From positions 1 through 8,952 of the forward strand of contig RFHL01001106.1 of the NCBI GenBank assembly GCA_003696875.1: a DNA stretch of 8,952 bases. Direction: 5' to 3'. Below, in pieces: positions 1 to 5,888 of the stretch (position 1 is the stretch's first letter; each line of letters begins with the position of its first letter). The position numbers were made by a program, and so were the translations under genes. Origin of the DNA: Bacteroidota bacterium. GTDB lineage: Bacteria > Bacteroidota > Bacteroidia > J057. The notes beneath the pieces are model-generated. The model was not told the origin of the DNA, searched no databases, and was given only the letters and a program-made list of their open reading frames with translations.

Positions 1-1100
1 CCCAATGTACCCAATAACAGGATCAAGGCGATAACCCCCAGCAGACCAATGATACGTAGTCTTTGATTTGCCTGCTTTTCTTCTAGCAGGTCGATCTGGT
101 TTTGCTGGAAAGAGAGCTGGTAAGAAATCTCCAGCGCCGACTGGCGCTGGGATTCTTCGATATGGTGCAAGCTGTCCTCCTTGGCCTTGGCCTGGATTTC
201 CATCTGGTAGGCCTGTTCGTATTGGGCTTGGTCGGCATACAGACGGGCCAGGGCTTCCCGGGCCTGGATTTCCCAGGCTAGTCCCTTCGTTTCGAGGGCG
301 ATGGACAAGGCTTTCCCCAAGGACGCTTTAGCGGTCGGGTAGTCTGCGGTCTGACGGGCAATTTCTCCCAGAGCGATCAGGTTGCGGGGTTTTTCATAGT
401 GGTCCTGCAAATGGCTTCGTATGTTCAGAGCCAGGTTGTGGTTAAATTTGGCTTCAAAAAGTTGCCCCTTTTGCAAGGCCAGATCCCCCATGATGGAGTA
501 ACCCAGCGCCCGGGCTCGGTCATCCCCAATCAGCCCGGCGTAGGTCATTGCCTCCTCGGCATAGTGGGTGGCTTTGTCCATATCTGTAAGTTGCGCATGA
601 ACCTCGGCCAGACTCAGCAAGGTGTACACCATCCCCAACGAATCTCCTTGCTGGATTCGGATATCCAGAGACCGCTGATACCAGCGCAACGCCTGAGGAT
701 ACTTGCCATCGCGGGCATAGACCAGGCCTAGATTGTTGCAGGACCGGCCCAGGCCGGTCGAGTCCCCGAGCTTTTCTCGAATCTGAAAAGCCTGATACAG
801 TTGGGGGATGCTCTGAGCATAATTACCCAGATAGAGATGAAGCAAACCCGAAATATGAAGCGCATCGGCCTTCCCTTTCTCATAATGAAGGGAGTCCGCC
901 ATATGCTGGGCTTGTTGGGCCAGAGACAGGCCCCGCGCCGGGAAACGCCTCTTTTCCTCAAATGCCCTCAGGTTCAGTTGATCCACCTGATCGCTGCCTG
1001 GTTGCCGGGGGCCTGACGGCAACGAAGGCGTGGGTGCACTACAACTCACCCAAAGCATGAGCAAGCTGAGCAGGATGATGTTGTGTATGAAGCGGTGCAC
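1..1100 (-). CDS. Exported TPR-repeat protein with C-terminal TM helix, partial (likely N-terminal part of a sensor/regulator)
   Basis: The reading frame is open for 366 codons from a GTG at 1098-1100 to the left edge, and an in-frame TAG lies directly upstream of that GTG. Residues 1-20 form an export signal: Arg3, a hydrophobic core at 8-18, then WVSC with Cys20 as a weak lipobox (Trp at -3 is unusual). The first in-frame ATG (1056-1058) would remove this signal, which favours the GTG. Residues about 44-320 are helical tetratricopeptide repeats; the clearest are around GRSCNNLGLVYARDGKYPQA and the repeat before it. A charged Gln/Glu-rich, probably coiled-coil stretch follows, then a hydrophobic helix from residue 350 to the edge. 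In Bacteroidota this order (signal, TPRs, coiled coil, TM) usually continues into a histidine kinase or a DNA-binding output domain. That part is not visible, so the output is unknown. It may be cotranscribed with the DUF255 gene 74 bp upstream. Confidence 0.85.
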   Translation of the reverse strand, partial: MHRFIHNIILLSLLMLWVSCSAPTPSLPSGPRQPGSDQVDQLNLRAFEEKRRFPARGLSLAQQAQHMADSLHYEKGKADALHISGLLHLYLGNYAQSIPQLYQAFQIREKLGDSTGLGRSCNNLGLVYARDGKYPQALRWYQRSLDIRIQQGDSLGMVYTLLSLAEVHAQLTDMDKATHYAEEAMTYAGLIGDDRARALGYSIMGDLALQKGQLFEAKFNHNLALNIRSHLQDHYEKPRNLIALGEIARQTADYPTAKASLGKALSIALETKGLAWEIQAREALARLYADQAQYEQAYQMEIQAKAKEDSLHHIEESQRQSALEISYQLSFQQNQIDLLEEKQANQRLRIIGLLGVIALILLLGTL

Positions 1101-1117
1101 CTACAAGGAGTCTAATG

Positions 1118-1144
1118 AGGAAAAGAAAATACATTTTTTTTCCT
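1118..1144. repeat. A/T-rich imperfect palindrome between DUF255 and TPR genes
   Basis: The arm AGGAAAAGAAAAT (1118-1130) pairs with ATTTTTTTTCCT (1133-1144) apart from one bulged G at 1125, with a 2-base centre. It lies in the 74-bp gap between the DUF255 stop and the TPR start. The tight centre and A/T-only stem make a strong intrinsic terminator unlikely. It could be a protein-binding site, a weak pause site or chance in an A-rich spacer. I see no good -33/-7 promoter pair in this gap. Confidence 0.35.
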
Positions 1145-1174
1145 GCAAATCGCATCCTTTTTCCCTTTTCTTCT

Positions 1175-3181
1175 TTAGGTCTGATGCATCTGGGCCGCCG
1201 CTTCGGCCACAGACTGTACCGGTAAGCGACAACTGTGCCCCTCACAGACGTAGATCGTAGAGACCTCCGCCATACGGTCCTGCAGCAACGGTAAGTTGCT
1301 GCCTGTCACCGTCCCGGCAAAGAGCCGGTTGGGATAGTAATGCCGCTCCATCTCCAGGCGCCAGGCTGGCGCCTGCGGGCCGGTGATCGCCACCTCATAG
1401 TGGGGATAAGCGTAGCACAGGGCTAGCAGGCCCCAGCGGGCATGCCAGGCTGGGTTCTTGACCAGCTCGGCCTGCATGACGGCCAGCATAGCCTCGGCAC
1501 GCTCCCGATAGTCGGCTCGGTCCAGCAGTAGCCCCAGGCGGTGCAAGCTGCCAGCCAGCACCGCATTTGATGAGGGGATGACATCGTCCTGCCGCTCGGT
1601 CTTGCGCCGGATGAGCACCGGATCCTCATCGGAGGTGTAAAAGAGCAAAGGGCTGGCCTCGTCATGGAAATGGGTCAGAACATGATCCAGATGAATCTGA
1701 GCCTGGCTAAGCCAGGCCTCGTCAAAGGTCACTTCGTAGAGGGCTATGTAGCCGTCGATGACATTGGCATAGTCATCGAGGAAAGCATTGATCGTGGCCT
1801 TGCCTTCTTTGTAGCTGCGCCACAGGCGTGGTCCCTCGGTGAGCCGATCGCGGATAAAGCGGCCATTTTCCAGGGCCAGAGCCAGGAAGCGCGCTTCGCC
1901 AAAGATGCGGTAGGCATCGACAGCCCCCTTGAGCATGAGGCCGTTCCAGGAACTCAGGATCTTGTCGTCCAGGCCGGGCCGTACCCGCTGGGTGCGGGCC
2001 TCCAGCAGCGTGGCGCGTCCCCGCGCCAGCAGGGCGCGAAAGGCCTCCGGCTCCTGCTTCCAGCGCTCGGCAAACTCGTCTTCTTCTTCCAGAACAAAAA
2101 GCACACTGCGCCCCTCCCAATTGCCAAAGGGGTGGATATTGTAGTAGTCGGCAAAGGGCCGGGTATCCGGACCCAATAGTCCGGCCACTTCTTCGTAGCC
2201 CCAGGTGTAAAACTTGCCTTCTTCGCCCTCGCTATCCGCGTCCAGAGACGAATAAAACCCACCCTCAGGGCTGGTAAGCTCGCGGGCGACAAAGTCCATC
2301 GTATCGTACACTACTCTCCGGTACCGCTCCCGGCCTGTCCGTTGCCAGGCCTCGGCATAGAGGCTCACCAGCTGCCCATTGTCATAGAGCATTTTTTCAA
2401 AATGGGGCACCTTCCAATAGGCGTCGACCGAGTAACGGGCAAAGCCTCCCCCCAGGTGATCATAGATTCCCCCATAAGCCATCTTCTCCAGGGTCACCGA
2501 GACGGCCTCTTCTATGCGGGCGTCGCCGGAAAGGAAAGCCGCCCGAAGCAGGTAAAGGTTATTCATCGGCAGGGGAAACTTATTGGCGCTGCTGTCGCGC
2601 CCGCCCCATTTGAAGTCGATCTGCTCCATCCAGATAGCCGCCGCCTCGGCCAGCATCTCCCGGCTGATGGGGCTATGGCCCGTGGCAGGCGTGGCCACGT
2701 CCATCTCCTGCATAGCCTGGGTCAGGTTGCCCGCATATTGCTCGGAGCGCTCAGGCGACTGCTTGTGCATCTGGGCGATCTGCAGCAAGACCTCGCGCCA
2801 GTGGTCCTTGGGAAAGTAGGTCCCTCCGTAGATGGGACGCCCGTCGGGCAGGGCGATGGCGTTGAGCGGCCAGCCGCCGCGGCCGGTCATGAGCATGACC
2901 GCGTCCATGTAGATTTTGTCGATGTCGGGTCGCTCCTCCCGGTCTACCTTGACCGGGACAAAGTGGGTATTCATCAGAGCCGCAATATCCTCATCTTCAA
3001 AGGATTCTCGCTCCATAACGTGGCACCAGTGGCAAGCGGCGTATCCGATGGAGATGAGTAGCAGCTTGTTTTCATCCCGGGCCTTGGTCAGGGCTTCTTC
3101 GCCCCAGGGATACCAGTCTACGGGATTGTGTGCGTGTTGCAGGAGGTAGGGACTGCTTTCGTGGATGAGCCGGTTGGGCAT
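1175..3181 (-). CDS. Thioredoxin-fold DUF255 / YyaL-SSP411 family protein
   Basis: A complete 668-aa protein of the family that includes Bacillus YyaL and human SPATA20; the length is about what the family usually has. The N-terminal thioredoxin-like domain (about 1-160) opens with the family start RLIHESSPYLLQHAHNPVDW, carries the redox-type motif CHWC at 50-53, then VDREERPDID (79-88), GGWPL (102-106) and GGTYFP (119-124). Residues about 170-650 form the alpha/alpha-barrel region related to N-acylglucosamine 2-epimerases, with LGGGFARYSVD (243-253), VPHFEKMLYDN (258-268), SLDADSEGEEGKFYTW (313-328), DDKILSSWNGLM (406-417) and PSSNAV (536-541). A C-terminal CxxxxC pair lies near residues 646-651. 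No signal peptide, so it should be cytoplasmic. The physiological substrate of the family is not established. The ATG at 3179-3181 gives the conserved N-terminus; no Shine-Dalgarno is visible. It is divergent from the amidase gene and precedes the TPR gene. Confidence 0.96.
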   Translation of the reverse strand: MPNRLIHESSPYLLQHAHNPVDWYPWGEEALTKARDENKLLLISIGYAACHWCHVMERESFEDEDIAALMNTHFVPVKVDREERPDIDKIYMDAVMLMTGRGGWPLNAIALPDGRPIYGGTYFPKDHWREVLLQIAQMHKQSPERSEQYAGNLTQAMQEMDVATPATGHSPISREMLAEAAAIWMEQIDFKWGGRDSSANKFPLPMNNLYLLRAAFLSGDARIEEAVSVTLEKMAYGGIYDHLGGGFARYSVDAYWKVPHFEKMLYDNGQLVSLYAEAWQRTGRERYRRVVYDTMDFVARELTSPEGGFYSSLDADSEGEEGKFYTWGYEEVAGLLGPDTRPFADYYNIHPFGNWEGRSVLFVLEEEDEFAERWKQEPEAFRALLARGRATLLEARTQRVRPGLDDKILSSWNGLMLKGAVDAYRIFGEARFLALALENGRFIRDRLTEGPRLWRSYKEGKATINAFLDDYANVIDGYIALYEVTFDEAWLSQAQIHLDHVLTHFHDEASPLLFYTSDEDPVLIRRKTERQDDVIPSSNAVLAGSLHRLGLLLDRADYRERAEAMLAVMQAELVKNPAWHARWGLLALCYAYPHYEVAITGPQAPAWRLEMERHYYPNRLFAGTVTGSNLPLLQDRMAEVSTIYVCEGHSCRLPVQSVAEAAAQMHQT

Positions 3182-3215
3182 GGGGGTGTGGGTTTGGGAA
3201 ACACAAAAAGGGGGA

Positions 3216-3257
3216 GCCGTGGGGCATGAAGCCCCGAAGATAAACCATTTCCACGGC
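3216..3257. promoter_or_regulatory. Nested inverted repeats in the DUF255/amidase divergent spacer, with candidate minus-strand -7 box
   Basis: Arms GCCGTGG (3216-3222) and CCACGGC (3251-3257) are perfect complements 28 bases apart. A second perfect repeat, GGGGC (3221-3225) and GCCCC (3231-3235) with a 5-base centre, overlaps the left arm, so the two hairpins would compete. On the minus strand TATCTTCG (3235-3242), which matches seven of eight positions of the Bacteroidota -7 box TAnnTTTG, lies inside the larger repeat, about 55 bases before the DUF255 start. I see no good TTTG -33 box. The repeats and box positions are direct reading; a promoter/operator role is inference. Confidence 0.35.
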
Positions 3258-3322
3258 CCGGGAAAATGCCGGTGCCCACAGGACCGTTATGGGAGTACGG
3301 GCGGCCTTCCGCCAGTTTTTTC

Positions 3323-3330
3323 TATCTTTC
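3323..3330 (+). promoter_or_regulatory. Candidate -7 element for the DUF1460 amidase gene
   Basis: TATCTTTC matches seven of eight positions of TAnnTTTG in a T-rich stretch. Transcription would begin near 3337, which leaves about 44 bases of leader to the ATG at 3381 but only about 8 to the in-frame ATG at 3345. No TTTG lies about 20 bases upstream, so the call is weak. Confidence 0.25.
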
Positions 3331-3380
3331 AACTCTCTTCTGGTATGTTTGCTTCTCTGGTATCACGAACCTTGATCGCC

Positions 3381-4229
3381 ATGCGCCTGCCCGTGAGTTT
3401 GATCCTGATTGTTCTCTCTACCCTTGGCACCTTATCTGCCCAGGTCCGATGCACGGCCAAGGACCGGGACCTGTGTGAAAGCCATCTGAAAGCCCTGGCA
3501 GAGGAATTCCTGTCGGAGGCCCCGATGACGGAGATTATCCCCACGGTGGGGCATCGCTTTATCGGCACTCCCTACGTGGCCCACACCCTGGAAGGGGAAA
3601 CCGAGGAACTGGTCGTGGACCTTCAGGGCCTTGATTGTACCACCTTTCTGGAAAATGTGGTCGTCTTATCGCGCCTGGTGGCGCGGGACGCCCTCACCTT
3701 TGCCGATTTTCAGGCCGAGCTCGCCGGGCTACGCTATCGTGAAGGGGTGGTAGAGGGCTACCCCTCCCGCCTGCATTATTTCTCGGATTGGCTCTACCAA
3801 AATGCCCAAAAGGGCCTGATCACCGACATCACTGCCGAGTTGGGGGGGGATGCTTACGAAAAGGAGATCAACTTCATGTCGACCCATCCTGACGCCTATG
3901 CCCAGTTAGGAGATCCGGCCACCTTGGCAGCCATTGAGGAGACAGAGGCAGCCATCAACAGTCGCCGCTACTACTATATCCCCAAAGACAGAATCGAAGC
4001 TGTGGAAGACCGCATCGCTGATGGCGACCTGATTGCGCTCACGAGCCGGGTGGAAGGGCTGGACATCGCCCATGTGGGCCTGGCCATCCATGTGGGAGAC
4101 CGTCTGCACTTTATGCATGCTTCTTCCCGCTCCATGAAGGTGGAGATCAGCACTATTCCTCTGGTCGAATATATGGCCAAGAGCCATACAGGCATCATGG
4201 TAGCTCGTCTGGAAGATCCGCGCCTATGA
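3381..4229 (+). CDS. Secreted DUF1460 NlpC/P60-like peptidoglycan amidase
   Basis: A 282-aa exported protein. Residues 1-20 are a signal peptide (MRLPVSLILI followed by a hydrophobic core and LSA-Q), so the mature enzyme acts in the periplasm. The family core is clear: GHRFIGTPYVAHTLE (57-71), LDCTTFLEN (84-92) with probable catalytic Cys86, INFMSTHPDAY (163-173), GDLIAL (215-220), DIAHVGLAIH (228-237) with probable catalytic His231, and HFMHASS (243-249). Characterised DUF1460 proteins are NlpC/P60-type amidases that cut between N-acetylmuramic acid and L-Ala in wall fragments; a role in wall turnover or recycling follows from the family, not from direct evidence here. ATG 3381 gives a compact signal peptide; ATG 3345 would add 12 residues and is possible. 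The frame stays open back to 3165, but that would overlap the DUF255 start and is unlikely. The 3' end overlaps the opposite RHH gene by 6 bp. Confidence 0.92.
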   Translation: MRLPVSLILIVLSTLGTLSAQVRCTAKDRDLCESHLKALAEEFLSEAPMTEIIPTVGHRFIGTPYVAHTLEGETEELVVDLQGLDCTTFLENVVVLSRLVARDALTFADFQAELAGLRYREGVVEGYPSRLHYFSDWLYQNAQKGLITDITAELGGDAYEKEINFMSTHPDAYAQLGDPATLAAIEETEAAINSRRYYYIPKDRIEAVEDRIADGDLIALTSRVEGLDIAHVGLAIHVGDRLHFMHASSRSMKVEISTIPLVEYMAKSHTGIMVARLEDPRL

Positions 4230-4697
4230 GCGTCTGGACGATTTGCTGTTCACCTTTTCCCACTCATCGTTGACATACAAGCTCAGAGCCATGTTGATGA
4301 CATCCTTGACGCGGATGCCTTTGGCAATGGCGATTTCGCGGGCGCGCTGTAGTACGTCAGTAGTGATCATGGTACTGAAGGGGCTCTCCAGCTTGGGCGG
4401 GTCCAGTTGGTCAGCCGGCGGCCGCTGAGGCCGCTCGGGAAAGAGGCTGTCGAAGACTTGATTGTCGAGGGCTTCCTCCATGGTGTCGAGCAGGCTCTTG
4501 GCTTCCCGACTGGCGGTCTTCCGCTTGGGCGGCTTCACAAACGAACCCTCTTCCTCCGGAATTTTTTCGCTCAGCGAGTCCCGGAAGCGCTTCTTACGGC
4601 GGCTCCCGGAGGCTTTGCGCCGGGGGGGCGGGATGACGTCGTCCAGGACGTCGTCATCGAAGGCTTCACCTAATGCATCTAAAAATCGCTTGGCCAT
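4224..4697 (-). CDS. ParG-like RHH partner of ParA, with repeated N-terminal acidic motif
   Basis: A 157-aa protein I cannot name by family. The C-terminus has ribbon-helix-helix topology: a short strand (about 106-112, SPFSTMI), helix A (113-126, TDVLQRAREIAIAK), a Gly turn, and helix B (130-143, VKDVINMALSLYVN), which suggests a dimeric DNA-binding domain. Residues 1-105 look disordered, rich in Lys/Arg/Pro/Asp/Glu, and hold a repeated motif: AKRFLDALGEAFDDDVLDD (2-20) is mirrored by AKSLLDTMEEALDNQVFDS (66-84), each ending in Pro three residues later. A shorter third copy, KRFRDSLSE, is at 36-44. The gene follows parA by 49 bp. Plasmid ParG proteins likewise pair a flexible basic N-tail, which stimulates the ParA-type ATPase, with a C-terminal RHH. 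By analogy this is the DNA-binding adaptor and possibly autoregulator of the ParA; that role is inferred. No recognisable ParB domain. Confidence 0.85.
   Translation of the reverse strand: MAKRFLDALGEAFDDDVLDDVIPPPRRKASGSRRKKRFRDSLSEKIPEEEGSFVKPPKRKTASREAKSLLDTMEEALDNQVFDSLFPERPQRPPADQLDPPKLESPFSTMITTDVLQRAREIAIAKGIRVKDVINMALSLYVNDEWEKVNSKSSRRS
4437..4694 (-). repeat. Protein-level tandem motif inside the RHH gene (copies 4629-4694, 4566-4592, 4437-4502)
   Basis: Codons 2-23 and 66-87 encode copies identical at 10 of 22 positions (A,K,L,D,E,A,D,V,D,P) with conservative changes at most others. A shorter middle copy at codons 36-44 keeps K-R-F-x-D-x-L-x-E. The copies start 33 and 31 residues apart. 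Much of the codon choice differs between copies (for example GAT GCA TTA versus GAC ACC ATG), so the resemblance is mainly at protein level. That fits an old duplication kept for binding, perhaps to the neighbouring ParA. Confidence 0.6.
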
Positions 4698-4740
4698 GCG
4701 GGTTTCCGGGGGGAATTGGGAGGAGGAAGAACGGATGAGA

Positions 4741-4755
4741 GCCGTCTCAGACGGC
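4741..4755. repeat. Perfect 15-bp palindrome over the parA stop codon
   Basis: GCCGTCTCAGACGGC has 7-base arms around a single central base, and its centre falls in the parA stop codon (4747-4749). In the parA transcript it would fold as a 5-bp stem with a 5-base loop. No U-run follows, so it is not a normal terminator. It could be a binding site for the RHH protein, an mRNA element controlling the downstream gene, or chance in GC-rich sequence. Confidence 0.4.
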
Positions 4756-5505
4756 GAGCTCGGGATTGAGACGCTGTACGACCTCGTGGGTCAGCCGCAG
4801 ATAGTCCTCGGCCCCGTTACAGGAGTCATCGTACTGAAAGATGTGTTGTCCCATACTCTGGGACTCAGCGAGGGCGACATTGCCGCGGATGTGAGAACGG
4901 AAGACGGCATCACCATAGCGCTCCTCAGCCAGCTCCAGGACATCGCGGTGCAGCACCTTCCGGTTATCGAACTGGGTGATCACGATCCCCAAGAGTTCCA
5001 ATTGCTGATTCATGCGGGTCTTGACGGTGCGCAGAATGCGAACAAAATCGGCCATCCCCTGCAAGGCCAGGGACTCGGGCTGGAGCGCCACCACCACAAA
5101 GTCACTGGCGGTAAGGGCCGATACGGTAAGGGCCCCGAGAGAGGGCGGGCAGTCGATCAGGATAAAATCGTACAGGTCGCGGATGGGCTCCAGGCTTTCT
5201 TGCAGGATAAACTCTTTGCCCACCTCATTATTTTTTTCAAAACCAGCCAGATGCACCGAGGCCGGTACCAGGTCGATGTCTTCCAGCGGCACGATCATCT
5301 TCCGGACATCGTCTTGAAAAGCAAGCACCTGATAGATGGTGCGCTCTTGCTTTTTTAGTCCCAGGGCAAAAGTGGCATTGGCTTGAGGGTCCAGGTCAAT
5401 CAGCAGGACCTTATAGCCCATACGAGCCATGCCGGCCGCCAGATTGATGGTGGTGGTGGTTTTGCCGACGCCGCCTTTGTGATTTGCAATGGCAATGACG
5501 CTCAT
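4747..5505 (-). CDS. parA: ParA/Soj-type partitioning or positioning ATPase
   Basis: A 252-aa deviant-Walker ATPase close to the usual length of chromosomal Soj-type ParA proteins, without the N-terminal helix-turn-helix extension of plasmid type Ia ParAs. Visible motifs: ANHKGGVGKTTT (7-18) with signature Lys10 and P-loop Lys15, Walker A' DLDPQANAT (37-45), the Walker B strand FILIDCPPSLG (114-124), and the Soj-like C-terminal block from IRGNVALAES (206-215) to GAEDYL (231-236). Such ATPases dimerise on ATP, bind DNA non-specifically and move a cargo with a partner protein that stimulates hydrolysis. The start at 5503-5505 places MSVIAIANHKGG where family members begin; the frame is open 25 codons further to 5580, but that extension looks like translated leader. 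The next gene downstream encodes an RHH protein rather than a ParB, so the cargo (chromosome, plasmid-derived element or protein cluster) cannot be told from sequence. Confidence 0.93.
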   Translation of the reverse strand: MSVIAIANHKGGVGKTTTTINLAAGMARMGYKVLLIDLDPQANATFALGLKKQERTIYQVLAFQDDVRKMIVPLEDIDLVPASVHLAGFEKNNEVGKEFILQESLEPIRDLYDFILIDCPPSLGALTVSALTASDFVVVALQPESLALQGMADFVRILRTVKTRMNQQLELLGIVITQFDNRKVLHRDVLELAEERYGDAVFRSHIRGNVALAESQSMGQHIFQYDDSCNGAEDYLRLTHEVVQRLNPELAV

Positions 5506-5597
5506 GGGTGGAGAAATTGAGGAACGAAGGAGAAGCAGGAGGGGCCTGCTGCCCCGGAGTTTTACGTTCTGGTGGGGCACACTTGGCCCATCTCTAA

Positions 5598-5634
5598 CAA
5601 ATTTAGCTAAAGGGCCTTACAAATAAAACAAAAA
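5598..5634 (-). promoter_or_regulatory. Candidate Bacteroidota-type promoter of the parA-RHH operon
   Basis: On the minus strand TAAATTTG (5598-5605) is an exact match to the Bacteroidota -7 box TAnnTTTG. A T-rich TTTTTG (5629-5634) lies 23 bases upstream as a possible -33 box, slightly farther than the usual 19-21. A second TTTG (5620-5623) is too close. Transcription would begin near 5591 and give a leader of about 85 bases before the parA ATG. This is the best promoter-like sequence in the window but is predicted by eye only. Confidence 0.5.
5608..5619. promoter_or_regulatory. Operator-like near-palindrome within the parA promoter spacer
   Basis: TAAAGGGCCTTA is palindromic except for one extra A (TAAGG and CCTTA around a central G). 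It sits between the candidate -7 and -33 boxes of parA, where a bound repressor would block polymerase. It shares AAAGGGCC with the perfect palindrome centred 55 bp upstream. A role in autoregulation by the RHH protein is a guess from position and symmetry. Confidence 0.35.
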
Positions 5635-5661
5635 TCCCGGCAGGCGGGTGCCTACGCGAAA

Positions 5662-5675
5662 AAAAGGGCCCTTTT
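5662..5675. promoter_or_regulatory. Perfect 14-bp palindrome AAAAGGGCCCTTTT upstream of parA
   Basis: A fully symmetric site with no loop, more like a dimer-binding DNA site than an RNA hairpin. It contains the same AAAGGGCC core as the site at 5608-5619, about five helical turns away. CGAAAA (5657-5662) and TTTTCG (5672-5677) extend the symmetry if three extra As are looped out. Possible upstream operator or partition-type site; chance is not excluded. Confidence 0.35.
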
Positions 5676-5765
5676 CGACCTGCAGACCCTTATTCCAAAA
5701 AAATTGCCAACTATGTGAGGCGAGCTCAGTTATGCCAATAGCGATAGGGCCCCCGAGGCAAACTA

Positions 5766-5801
5766 TTTGCCGATCCCGATACCCGCACCACCCATTTTTT
5801 G
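5766..5801 (+). promoter_or_regulatory. Weak promoter candidate for the propeller-barrel gene
   Basis: TTTG (5766-5769) is followed 24 bases later by ATTTTTTG (5794-5801), which matches TAnnTTTG at only six of eight positions. Transcription would begin near 5808, about 80 bases before the ATG at 5889. Spacing and -7 match are both imperfect. Confidence 0.2.
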
Positions 5802-5888
5802 CGTAAGTTTAGAGAACGGGCCTGGCGATGGTGCCGGCTCATTCCCTTCGCCGCTCCCCAAAAGATGTACGGTTTGACTTCTGACGCC

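Larger units (their letters stand above)
5506..5888. other. 383-bp divergent regulatory region between parA and the propeller-barrel gene
   Basis: No gene with coding character was found here. It holds a promoter candidate for parA, two GGGCC-centred palindromes, A-runs at 5659-5665 and 5697-5703, and a weak promoter candidate for the rightward gene. An open stretch of 24 codons from the ATG at 5733 ends at TAA near 5805 and has no recognisable content. An in-frame ATG at 5865 could extend the rightward protein by 8 residues. Confidence 0.6.

Noticed and set aside
2342..3061. 239-codon plus-strand frame opposite DUF255
   Set aside because: It lies wholly inside a complete, motif-rich DUF255 gene and shows no family motif or plausible start context.
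3165..3380. N-terminal extension of the DUF1460 frame back to 3165
   Set aside because: It would overlap the DUF255 start, encode a non-conserved stretch before an otherwise clean signal peptide, and cover the promoter region.
4629..4662. Repeated GACGTC/GTCGTC bases inside the RHH gene
   Set aside because: They arise from consecutive Asp and Val codons and are explained by the protein sequence.
4462..5358. 298-codon open frame on the plus strand antisense to both parA and the RHH gene
   Set aside because: It mirrors two well-supported minus-strand genes and their spacer, has no recognisable domain, and open antisense frames are common in GC-rich coding DNA.
5506..5580. 25-codon N-terminal extension of ParA
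   Set aside because: ParA proteins normally begin a few residues before the KGG P-loop, as with the ATG at 5505; the extension resembles translated leader.
5662..5675. AAAAGGGCCCTTTT as an intrinsic terminator
   Set aside because: It has no loop, and no gene ends nearby on either strand; it lies between two divergent starts.
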